6,689 bases of DNA, taken from positions 1-6,689 of the forward strand of contig CALISP010000322.1 of assembly GCA_938041705.1 (NCBI GenBank), in the 5' to 3' direction. The position numbers and the translations under genes are program-made. Shown here one piece after another: positions 1-5,794 of the stretch (the first letter of the stretch is position 1; every line of letters begins with the position of its first letter). Source of the DNA: an uncultured Cocleimonas sp. GTDB taxonomy: Bacteria > Pseudomonadota > Gammaproteobacteria > Thiotrichales > Thiotrichaceae. The notes below the pieces were generated by a model that did no database searches, had not been told where the DNA came from, and saw only the letters and a list, made by a program, of their open reading frames with translations.

Positions 1-12
1 CTCGGTTTTTTT
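1..12 (+). terminator. Possible 3' end of an upstream intrinsic terminator (cut by window edge)
   Basis: The window opens with CTCGG followed by seven T. This is the look of the last bases of a GC-rich stem and its U tract, but the left arm would lie outside the window, so pairing cannot be shown. If real, it would end a + strand gene upstream of aqpZ. The rest of 13-156 is very AT-rich. I saw no convincing -35/-10 pair for aqpZ in it. Confidence 0.25.
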
Positions 13-156
13 ATGATTTTTTTTAAATATTTATAAAGTTTATATGAACCACTGTTTATATTTCAACGACTTACACTCCAAGTAGCGCTTATAGGTCTAT
101 TCTATGCCTGCTTATTACTTATTATTTTTTTAGTATCTAAAACAGGAGTTACAGAT

Positions 157-879
157 ATGCAAAAATACGTCGCTGAATTTTTTGGAACATTCTGGTTGGT
201 TTTAGGAGGTTGTGGTAGTGCTGTACTAGCTGCTGCTTTCCCTGAAGTTGGCATTGGTTTATTAGGCGTTTCATTCGCTTTCGGCCTTACCGTTTTAACC
301 ATGGCTTTTGCCATCGGCCACATATCAGGTTGTCATCTTAACCCAGCAGTTTCTATAGGTTTATGGGCTGGTGGTCGTTTTCCTGCTAATCAACTTCTAC
401 CTTATATTATCGCTCAAGTGATTGGTGGTTTAGTCGCTGGTGGTGTGTTGTTCATGATTGCATCAGGACAAGCTGACTTTGATGTTACTAAAGGTTTCGC
501 CACAAATGGATTTGGTGCTGGATCACCCGGTGGTTATTCAATGATGGCTGTATTAATAACTGAAGTTGTTATGACAATGATGTTTTTAGTCGTTATTTTA
601 GGTGCTACCGATACTGGCGATGCAAGCGTGGGAGGTACTATAAAAGGTCGTGCTCCTGCAGGTTTTGCGCCTATAGCTATTGGTCTATGTTTAACGCTTA
701 TCCACTTAATTTCAATTCCAGTTTCAAATACCTCAGTTAACCCTGCACGTAGTACTGGCGTTGCTTTCTTCCAAGGTGGTTTACCTGTTGAGCAGCTTTG
801 GTTGTTTTGGGCAGCTCCAATTGTAGGTGCTTTACTTGGCGCTTCAATTTACAAATTTATTGGTTCTCATAAAGACTAA
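157..879 (+). CDS. aqpZ: Aquaporin Z, water channel
   Basis: A 240-residue inner-membrane channel of the MIP family that passes water down osmotic gradients. Both half-helix signatures are present: NPA at residues 62-64 (context SGCHLNPAV) and NPA at 195-197 followed by Arg198 (SVNPARS). The residues expected in the selectivity filter, Phe42, His183, Thr192 and Arg198, match the water-specific AqpZ pattern rather than the glycerol facilitator GlpF, whose pattern lacks the filter histidine. Six hydrophobic segments are visible, roughly at 5-27, 33-54, 81-103, 130-150, 169-188 and 211-235. The start is supported by AGGAG at 144-148, eight bases before the ATG. E. coli AqpZ is 231 residues; the extra length lies mainly in the loop around residues 152-165. 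The gene stands alone, with its own terminator 20 bases after the stop. Confidence 0.97.
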   Translation: MQKYVAEFFGTFWLVLGGCGSAVLAAAFPEVGIGLLGVSFAFGLTVLTMAFAIGHISGCHLNPAVSIGLWAGGRFPANQLLPYIIAQVIGGLVAGGVLFMIASGQADFDVTKGFATNGFGAGSPGGYSMMAVLITEVVMTMMFLVVILGATDTGDASVGGTIKGRAPAGFAPIAIGLCLTLIHLISIPVSNTSVNPARSTGVAFFQGGLPVEQLWLFWAAPIVGALLGASIYKFIGSHKD

Positions 880-899
880 TAAGTAATAAATCCGCATTG

Positions 900-925
900 A
901 GCCAGATCTTTGATCTGGCTTTTTT
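900..925 (+). terminator. Rho-independent terminator of aqpZ
   Basis: A perfect 9-bp inverted repeat, AGCCAGATC (900-908) and GATCTGGCT (912-920), with a TTT loop, runs straight into TTTTTT (920-925). It starts 20 bases after the aqpZ stop. The bases left of the hairpin are not A-rich, so it is less convincing for the converging minus-strand gene, whose stop lies 40 bases away. Confidence 0.93.
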
Positions 926-966
926 ATGTCTGCAAACTATTCAACGGTAAATCAATAACAGCTAAA

Positions 967-1380
967 TCAAAAAGGCTTAACGACTACCATTACTAAAATG
1001 ACACTGAGTAATATTAAAGGTAGCTCATTCATCCAACGATAAAAAAGACCTGAATGATCAAGGTGTCCTTTCTTCATTTCTAGCATACGTTTCTGACACC
1101 AAAAGTGATAAACCATCATTAATGCTACAAATAACAATTTCACATGCAACCAACCACCGGCAAAACCATACGCAATCCATAACCAAATACCTGTACCTAA
1201 TGCAATCAACATCATGATGCTCATAAAACTATAAAGTTTTCTCGCCATAATGACTAAACGACTGACATCTTGCCCTGCTTCTTTGCCTTCAACAAAGTGC
1301 ACGAAGATTCGAGGTAGATAAAAAATCCCTGCCATCCAAGACATAACAAATAAAATATGTACCGCTTTTAACCACAACAT
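967..1380 (-). CDS. hemJ: HemJ-type protoporphyrinogen IX oxidase (small heme-binding membrane protein)
   Basis: A 137-residue integral membrane protein of the HemJ family (formerly UPF0093), which oxidises protoporphyrinogen IX to protoporphyrin IX in bacteria lacking HemG and HemY. Four hydrophobic helices are visible, near residues 3-26, 51-72, 78-96 and 118-134. Recognisable family features are the N-terminal LKAVHIL with His8, a likely heme ligand, then YLPRIFVH (21-28), TGIWLW (63-68), WLHVKLL (77-83), RWMNELP (115-121) and a C-terminal VVVKPF. The length is typical for the family. On the minus strand GGAAGA (plus positions 1387-1392) lies six bases before the ATG. A TATCAT -10-like hexamer sits at 1410-1415 (complement), with no good -35. 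The gene is divergent from sbcB and convergent with aqpZ. Catalysis is inferred from family membership. Confidence 0.88.
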   Translation of the reverse strand: MLWLKAVHILFVMSWMAGIFYLPRIFVHFVEGKEAGQDVSRLVIMARKLYSFMSIMMLIALGTGIWLWIAYGFAGGWLHVKLLFVALMMVYHFWCQKRMLEMKKGHLDHSGLFYRWMNELPLILLSVILVMVVVKPF

Positions 1381-1434
1381 AATATTTCTTCCAATTAATC
1401 AGTAACTGGATGATACAATATTTAACTCTAAAGA

Positions 1435-1449
1435 CACCCCCCTACTTTT
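1435..1449 (+). repeat. Dispersed intergenic 15-mer CACCCCCCTACTTTT, copy 1
   Basis: The first of three identical copies in the same orientation. It lies in the divergent hemJ-sbcB gap, 55 bases from the hemJ start and 63 bases before the sbcB start. With copy 2 it shares 17 bases, GA preceding the core. Here the core is followed by AGTAG, so CTAC/GTAG could form a tiny hairpin (1442-1454). That extension is not shared by the other copies. Confidence 0.85.
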
Positions 1450-1450
1450 A

Positions 1451-1475
1451 GTAGAACTTAAGTAGAATTTAAGTA
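1451..1475 (+). repeat. 11-bp tandem repeat next to 15-mer copy 1
   Basis: GTAGAACTTAA (1451-1461) is followed directly by GTAGAATTTAA (1462-1472), one mismatch, then a partial GTA. The 11-bp period is about one helical turn. The segment also contains the palindrome ACTTAAGT (1456-1463), and CTACTT (1442-1447) is inverted as AAGTAG (1460-1465). It could be an operator for hemJ or sbcB, or a decayed repeat; the sequence alone does not decide. Confidence 0.55.
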
Positions 1476-1512
1476 TCACTGGGTATTTTCTAATAGCAGA
1501 TTAAGAATTCAA

Positions 1513-2976
1513 ATGACTGAACAAACAATATTTTGGCATGATTATGAAACATGGGGTGTAGACCCTCGTAAAGATAGGGCGGCACAATTTGCTGGTATTC
1601 GCACTGATTTAGATTTAAATGTGATTGGTGAACCAGTAATGTTTTACTGCAAACCTACCCATGATTTTCTTCCACACCCAGATGCTGTTAGAGTCACAGG
1701 CATAGCACCTCAGCTATCCGCTAAAGAGGGTTATAACGAAGCTGAGTTCTTTGGTCGTATTAATGAGATATTCTCAGTACCAGGCACTTGTGGTGCCGGA
1801 TATAACAGCATTCGTTTTGATGATGAAGTCACTCGTTTTGGATTCTATCGAAATTTCATCGACCCATACGCACGCGAATGGCAAAGTGGTAACAGCCGCT
1901 GGGATATTCTAGATTTGGTTCGGATGACATATGCGTTACGCCCTGAAGGTATTCACTGGCCAAATCGTGAAGTTGAAGAAAACAGTGATGATCAGAAAAA
2001 AGTCCCTTCTTTTAGACTAGAACATTTAACTGCAGCCAATGATATCGAACAAACGGGTGCGCATGATGCACTTGTAGATGTAAAAGCCACTATCGACATT
2101 GCACGCTTAATCAAAAGCAAACAACCACGACTATATGACTACTTCTTTAATCTTCGAATTAAAGGTAATGTCGCGCCTATGCTCAATACACATACTGAGC
2201 TAGCACAGCGAAAAATAGTGTTACACATTAGTGGCATGTTCCCAGCTACTCAAGGATGCATTTCGCCTATAGTGCCGCTGATAGTTCATCCAAGTAATAA
2301 AAATGAAATCATCTGTTATGACCTTCGTCACGATCCTAGTGCAATGTTAGCTATGGATGTTGGTGAAATTATAGAGAATCTCTATAAGCCACGAGCGGAT
2401 AGAGATGAAAGCCATCAACACATCGCCTTAAAAGGTGTGCATCTTAATAAATCACCTGCACTATCGCCTATCAGTACTTTAACCGATGAGCTTGCTGAAC
2501 GCTGGGAAATCGACTGGCAAAAAATCGAGACTAACAAGCAAAAGCTAGCCAATGACGAAACCTTAATTGAACGACTCAAAGACATGTATAGCCGAAAGCG
2601 AGAGATGCCTAAGATGGATGCTGACTCAGCACTTTATGCCGGTTTCATCAGTAATGAAGATCGTAAATTATGCAATCAAGTGCTAAGCACATCGCCCGAA
2701 ACACTCTCTAGTTGGATACCCAAATTTAAGTCAGAACGTTTACAGACGCTCTACCAAAGGTACCGCGCGAGAAACTGGCCTGAAACACTTAGCCCAGATG
2801 AACAACAAAAATGGAAACAATTTTGCCAAGCTCGCTTAATTGATGGCGAGTTTGGTTGTTCACTAACGACTATACAATTCCAACAACGCTTAGAAGAGTT
2901 AGCATTAGATGAATTAACAGAACGAGATCATAAGTCATTAGGGGAATTGGTCACTTGGGTTCAAGGCTTTGTTTGA
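1513..2976 (+). CDS. sbcB: Exodeoxyribonuclease I (ssDNA 3'-5' exonuclease)
   Basis: A 487-residue exonuclease I that degrades single-stranded DNA from the 3' end and acts in recombination and mismatch repair, in partnership with SSB. The DEDDh nuclease core is complete: Asp10 and Glu12 in WHDYETWG, Asp103 in IRFDDEVTR, and His184 and Asp189 in GAHDALVDV. The motifs NSRWDILD (127-134), YALRPEGIHWP (140-150) and PSFRLEHLT (165-173) are typical. The SH3-like middle (HISGMF) and the C-terminal helical region (YRARNWPETL) follow in the usual order. It is about 12 residues longer than E. coli ExoI, partly from an acidic insertion at 153-163 (EVEENSDDQKK). The ATG has only a weak purine-rich lead (AAGAATT), but no upstream in-frame ATG fits better. 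The gene appears monocistronic, and no intrinsic terminator is visible after it. Confidence 0.97.
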   Translation: MTEQTIFWHDYETWGVDPRKDRAAQFAGIRTDLDLNVIGEPVMFYCKPTHDFLPHPDAVRVTGIAPQLSAKEGYNEAEFFGRINEIFSVPGTCGAGYNSIRFDDEVTRFGFYRNFIDPYAREWQSGNSRWDILDLVRMTYALRPEGIHWPNREVEENSDDQKKVPSFRLEHLTAANDIEQTGAHDALVDVKATIDIARLIKSKQPRLYDYFFNLRIKGNVAPMLNTHTELAQRKIVLHISGMFPATQGCISPIVPLIVHPSNKNEIICYDLRHDPSAMLAMDVGEIIENLYKPRADRDESHQHIALKGVHLNKSPALSPISTLTDELAERWEIDWQKIETNKQKLANDETLIERLKDMYSRKREMPKMDADSALYAGFISNEDRKLCNQVLSTSPETLSSWIPKFKSERLQTLYQRYRARNWPETLSPDEQQKWKQFCQARLIDGEFGCSLTTIQFQQRLEELALDELTERDHKSLGELVTWVQGFV

Positions 2977-3035
2977 AGAGATACATCTGACTAATAAACC
3001 AACAAATACTAATGTTAAATTATGCTTATGAATGA

Positions 3036-3050
3036 CACCCCCCTACTTTT
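3036..3050 (+). repeat. Dispersed intergenic 15-mer CACCCCCCTACTTTT, copy 2
   Basis: Identical to copies 1 and 3 and in the same orientation. It lies 59 bases after the sbcB stop and 178 bases before hemA. The preceding GA matches copy 1; the following GGGAT is unique, so the conserved unit ends sharply after TTTT. Confidence 0.85.
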
Positions 3051-3131
3051 GGGATATGTTCTTAATTCAATAGCATGTTCAGTCGATTTAATTCACTTAC
3101 GAATTTATTCAAATTCTAGCCTTACTGACTG

Positions 3132-3160
3132 TACTAAGCGCGTTACTTTCGCGTTATAAT
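3132..3160 (+). promoter_or_regulatory. Candidate sigma-70 promoter of hemA-prfA(-prmC)
   Basis: A perfect -10 box TATAAT sits at 3155-3160. At the ideal 17-bp spacing the -35 position (3132-3137) reads TACTAA, a poor match to TTGACA, so an activator or another start site is possible. Transcription from here would give a leader of about 60 bases before the hemA ATG. CGCGTTA is directly repeated at 3139-3145 and 3150-3156, 11 bases apart, overlapping the -10 box, and could be a regulator site. This is a consensus match only. Confidence 0.5.
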
Positions 3161-3206
3161 CCCGCTTCTATGCCTAAATTAATATCTAATAGTACTTCTC
3201 AAAAAA

Positions 3207-3227
3207 CCGCCCTTAAAAAGGATGCGG
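3207..3227 (+). promoter_or_regulatory. Hairpin covering the hemA Shine-Dalgarno
   Basis: CCGCCCTT (3207-3214) pairs with AAGG (3218-3221) and GCGG (3224-3227) around an AAA loop, giving 8 bp, six of them G-C, with a two-base AT bulge (3222-3223). The 3' arm contains AAGGA (3218-3222), the only good ribosome binding site for the ATG at 3229, and the stem ends one base before that codon. Folded mRNA would therefore hide the site. The pairing is directly visible; a role in controlling HemA synthesis is inferred. Confidence 0.5.
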
Positions 3228-3228
3228 C

Positions 3229-4632
3229 ATGATTAGGGTTATTGGAATTAATCATAAAACTGCGCCAGTAGATATCAGAGAAAAGGTCGCGTTTACCCCT
3301 GATGGTTTATCTAGCACACTAGAAAAAATCCGTCTTGATATTGATGAAAGTAGCATTACCGCTACGAAAGAAAGTGATTTAAATAAAACGTCTAGTAACG
3401 ATAATCAAGACACAAAAAACAAGCCTAAAAATAACGAAATCATTATTTTATCTACCTGTAACAGAACAGAAATATACTCTTTTTCAGATTATAGCTCTGA
3501 GGATATAGTCGCTTTATTACCCAAACATAATGGCATCACTGAAGAGGATATGAATAGCTATACCTATGAACACGAAGGAGATGAGGCTGCTCGACATATC
3601 ATGCGTGTCGCCAGCGGCTTGGATTCGATGGTTTTAGGCGAACCACAAATTTTTGGCCAATTAAAAACAGCACTAAAGACAGCCTCAGAATACAAAACAG
3701 CAGGGTCAACTTTAAAACGCTTAATGCAGCATGCTTTTTTAACGGCAAAAAAAGTACGTACTCAAACAGGAATCGGCTCTAACCCTGTGTCTGTAGCTTT
3801 TGCTGCAGTGAATCTAGCAAAACAAATTTTCAGTAACCTAGAATCTAAAACTGCTCTTCTGATTGGCGCAGGTGAGACCATCGAACTCGTTGGCAAACAT
3901 CTTAAAAGAGCGAATATAGGTAAAGTGATTATTGCTAATCGTAATGTAGAAAAAGCCACCCTACTCGCTGAAGAATTCAATGGTGTAGGTATTTCATTAC
4001 AGGAAATTGGTGAATATTTACCAGATGCAGATATCGTGATTTCATCGACTGCGGCTCCTATGCCTATTATTGGTAAAGGTACGGTTGAAGGGGCCTTAAA
4101 AAAACGTAAACACAAGCCTATATTCATGGTTGATATTGCAGTGCCACGAGATATAGAAGCTGAGGTTGGTGACTTAGATGATATATACCTCTATACCGTC
4201 GATGATCTAAAGTCAGTCATTGAAGATAACTTAAAATCACGCCAAGATGCTGCTGCACAAGGCGAGTTAATGATCGATGAAGAAGTAGAAAACTTTAGTA
4301 GTTGGCTACGCGCTCAAGATCAAATGGATATTATTAAACGCTATCGTGATAAAATCGGCTCGATCCAAAATGACACTTTAGTAAAAGCACAAAAATTACT
4401 CAGAAACGGTTCAACAGCAGAAGAAGCTTTACAATTTTTAGCTCATACACTAACTAACAAATTGGCTCATGATGCTACAGTAGCGATGAATAAAGCTGCC
4501 CATGCTGGTGACAGTAAACTTTTAGAAGCCTCAAATAAGTTGCTTAATCTTTCTGATATTAAACAAAGTGATAGCAAACTAGAAAGCTCACATGGTTCAA
4601 GTAGTCCCAAAACAGATAAGGAAATTAAGTAA
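3229..4632 (+). CDS. hemA: Glutamyl-tRNA reductase
   Basis: Reduces glutamyl-tRNA(Glu) with NADPH to glutamate-1-semialdehyde, the committed step of C5 tetrapyrrole synthesis. The N-terminal catalytic domain starts GINHKTAPVDIRE (6-18) and carries the nucleophile Cys77 in LSTCNRTEIY (74-83). MRVASGLDSMVLGEPQIFGQ (125-144) is the family signature. The NADPH domain has LIGAGETIEL (211-220) and IANRN, and then VDIAVPRD. The C-terminal helical dimerisation part follows. At 467 residues it is about 50 longer than E. coli HemA (418). Some 27 extra polar residues lie before Cys77, which matches E. coli Cys50, and a Ser/Lys-rich tail of about 24 residues ends the protein. AAGGA at 3218-3222 supports the start; the ATG at 3222 reads into a stop after four codons. 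The gene heads a cluster with prfA, two bases downstream. Confidence 0.97.
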   Translation: MIRVIGINHKTAPVDIREKVAFTPDGLSSTLEKIRLDIDESSITATKESDLNKTSSNDNQDTKNKPKNNEIIILSTCNRTEIYSFSDYSSEDIVALLPKHNGITEEDMNSYTYEHEGDEAARHIMRVASGLDSMVLGEPQIFGQLKTALKTASEYKTAGSTLKRLMQHAFLTAKKVRTQTGIGSNPVSVAFAAVNLAKQIFSNLESKTALLIGAGETIELVGKHLKRANIGKVIIANRNVEKATLLAEEFNGVGISLQEIGEYLPDADIVISSTAAPMPIIGKGTVEGALKKRKHKPIFMVDIAVPRDIEAEVGDLDDIYLYTVDDLKSVIEDNLKSRQDAAAQGELMIDEEVENFSSWLRAQDQMDIIKRYRDKIGSIQNDTLVKAQKLLRNGSTAEEALQFLAHTLTNKLAHDATVAMNKAAHAGDSKLLEASNKLLNLSDIKQSDSKLESSHGSSSPKTDKEIK

Positions 4633-4634
4633 AC

Positions 4635-5720
4635 GTGAAAGCATCTATTCTTACTAAACTCGAAGCATTAAGCGATCGTCATGAAGAAATCGCAGGCTTA
4701 TTAGCCGAACCAGAAGTGATGCAAGATCAAAATCAGTTTCGCGCACTTTCGATGGAATACAGCCAACTAGAACCAGTAGTTATAGAATATAAAAACTACT
4801 GTCAAATTATGGATGATAAGGCTACCGCCGAAGAGATGTTAGAAGATCCTGAAATGAAGGACATGGCTCGCGAGGAATTATCTGAAATTAAAGATTCATT
4901 AGAAAACTTGGAGCTTAATCTACAAAAACTATTACTGCCTACTGACCCACATGATAACAGCAATATTTTCTTGGAAATCAGAGCAGGAACGGGTGGCGAT
5001 GAAGCTTCTATTTTTGCCGGTGATCTTTTCCGTATGTATTCTCGTTATGCTGAAACTAAACGATGGAAAGTAGAAATCCTGAGCCAAAACTTAGGTGAAC
5101 ATGGCGGCTATAAAGAAATAATTGCTAGAGTTGCTGGGAATGGCGCTTACTCACGTTTGAAGTTTGAATCAGGGGCGCATCGAGTTCAACGAGTACCTGA
5201 AACTGAATCTCAAGGTCGTGTTCACACATCAGCGGCGACTGTTGTAATAATGCCTGAACCTGATGAAGTCGAAGCACAGAACATCAACAAAGGCGATATT
5301 CGTGTCGATACTTTCCGTGCTTCTGGTTCGGGTGGTCAGCATGTTAATAAAACAGATTCTGCCATTCGTATTACCCATTTACCGACTGGTATAGTTTTAG
5401 AGTGCCAGGATCAGCGTTCACAGCACAAAAACAAAGCTCAAGCGATGTCAGTGTTACAGGCTCGTATCTTAGAAGGCGAACGTTCAGTACAAGATGCGGA
5501 ACAAGCTGAGCAGCGTAAATCATTAGTAGGAAGTGGTGATCGATCTGAACGTATTCGTACCTATAACTACCCTCAAGGACGCGTATCTGATCATAGAATC
5601 AATCTAACTTTATATAAACTTGATGATTTTATAACTGGAAGTTTAGATCAGATCATTGATCCATTAATTAATGAGTATCAAGCAGAGCAACTGTCTGCAT
5701 TAGCAGAAGAAAACAGTTAA
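4635..5720 (+). CDS. prfA: Peptide chain release factor 1
   Basis: RF1 reads UAA and UAG in the ribosomal A site and triggers peptidyl-tRNA hydrolysis. At 361 residues it has normal length. The stop-codon-recognition tripeptide P-x-T is PET at 188-190 (RVPETESQGR), marking it as RF1 rather than RF2, which has SPF. The catalytic loop GSGGQHVN has GGQ at 233-235, with Gln235 the target of PrmC. RAGTGGDEA (116-124) and SQHKNKAQA are further class I release factor signatures. The start is GTG two bases after the hemA TAA, and the first residues (MKASI, LEAL) fit the E. coli N-terminus. AAGGAA at 4618-4623, inside the hemA end, is eleven bases upstream, rather far, so translational coupling to hemA is likely. 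Confidence 0.98.
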   Translation: MKASILTKLEALSDRHEEIAGLLAEPEVMQDQNQFRALSMEYSQLEPVVIEYKNYCQIMDDKATAEEMLEDPEMKDMAREELSEIKDSLENLELNLQKLLLPTDPHDNSNIFLEIRAGTGGDEASIFAGDLFRMYSRYAETKRWKVEILSQNLGEHGGYKEIIARVAGNGAYSRLKFESGAHRVQRVPETESQGRVHTSAATVVIMPEPDEVEAQNINKGDIRVDTFRASGSGGQHVNKTDSAIRITHLPTGIVLECQDQRSQHKNKAQAMSVLQARILEGERSVQDAEQAEQRKSLVGSGDRSERIRTYNYPQGRVSDHRINLTLYKLDDFITGSLDQIIDPLINEYQAEQLSALAEENS

Positions 5721-5722
5721 TT

Positions 5723-5794
5723 ATGAGTTTGGTAACTATTTCAAAAAGCACCCCCCTACTTTTCATCAATATCTTTATTGAAAGAAGTCAATGA
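5723..5794 (+). CDS. Possible 23-codon coupling peptide between prfA and prmC
   Basis: An ATG two bases after the prfA stop opens a 23-codon frame (MSLVTISKSTPLLF and on) whose TGA overlaps the upstream prmC ATG as ATGA (5791-5794). The frame runs through 15-mer copy 3, which encodes its S-T-P-L-L-F segment. There is no strong Shine-Dalgarno. Such a frame would let ribosomes move from prfA to prmC without a gap. I recognise no protein family, and at this length it may be chance. Confidence 0.25.
   Translation: MSLVTISKSTPLLFINIFIERSQ
5749..5763 (+). repeat. Dispersed intergenic 15-mer CACCCCCCTACTTTT, copy 3
   Basis: Identical to copies 1 and 2 in the same orientation, in the 70-base prfA-prmC gap, 28 bases after the prfA stop and 27 bases before the prmC ATG at 5791. 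The flanks (AAAAAG before, CATCA after) differ from the other copies. Confidence 0.85.

Noticed and set aside
1..156. aqpZ promoter or riboswitch in the leader
   Set aside because: TTACAC at 71-76 has no -10 at acceptable spacing, and no stable multi-stem fold is apparent by eye.
102..323. Minus-strand frame of 73 codons
   Set aside because: It lies antisense to the well-supported start of aqpZ, has low-complexity composition and no recognisable motif.
1466..1494. sbcB promoter from TTTAAG and TCTAAT
   Set aside because: Spacing of 15 bp and weak matches on both boxes; in DNA this AT-rich such pairs are expected by chance.
3038..3053. CCC/GGG pairing around copy 2 as an sbcB terminator
   Set aside because: Only three base pairs with no following T tract, and the GGG is not shared by the other copies.
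3022..3159. 45-codon + strand frame between sbcB and hemA as a gene
   Set aside because: No Shine-Dalgarno, and it ends inside the likely hemA promoter. Reported only as a property of the repeat, not as a gene.
3762..4127. Minus-strand frame of 121 codons inside hemA
   Set aside because: Antisense to the conserved NADPH domain of HemA; its openness follows from hemA codon use.
1435..5763. The 15-mers as CRISPR repeats or transposon ends
   Set aside because: Spacing is 1.6 and 2.7 kb with ordinary housekeeping genes between; there is no regular spacer length, no inverted partner copies, no transposase and no target duplications.
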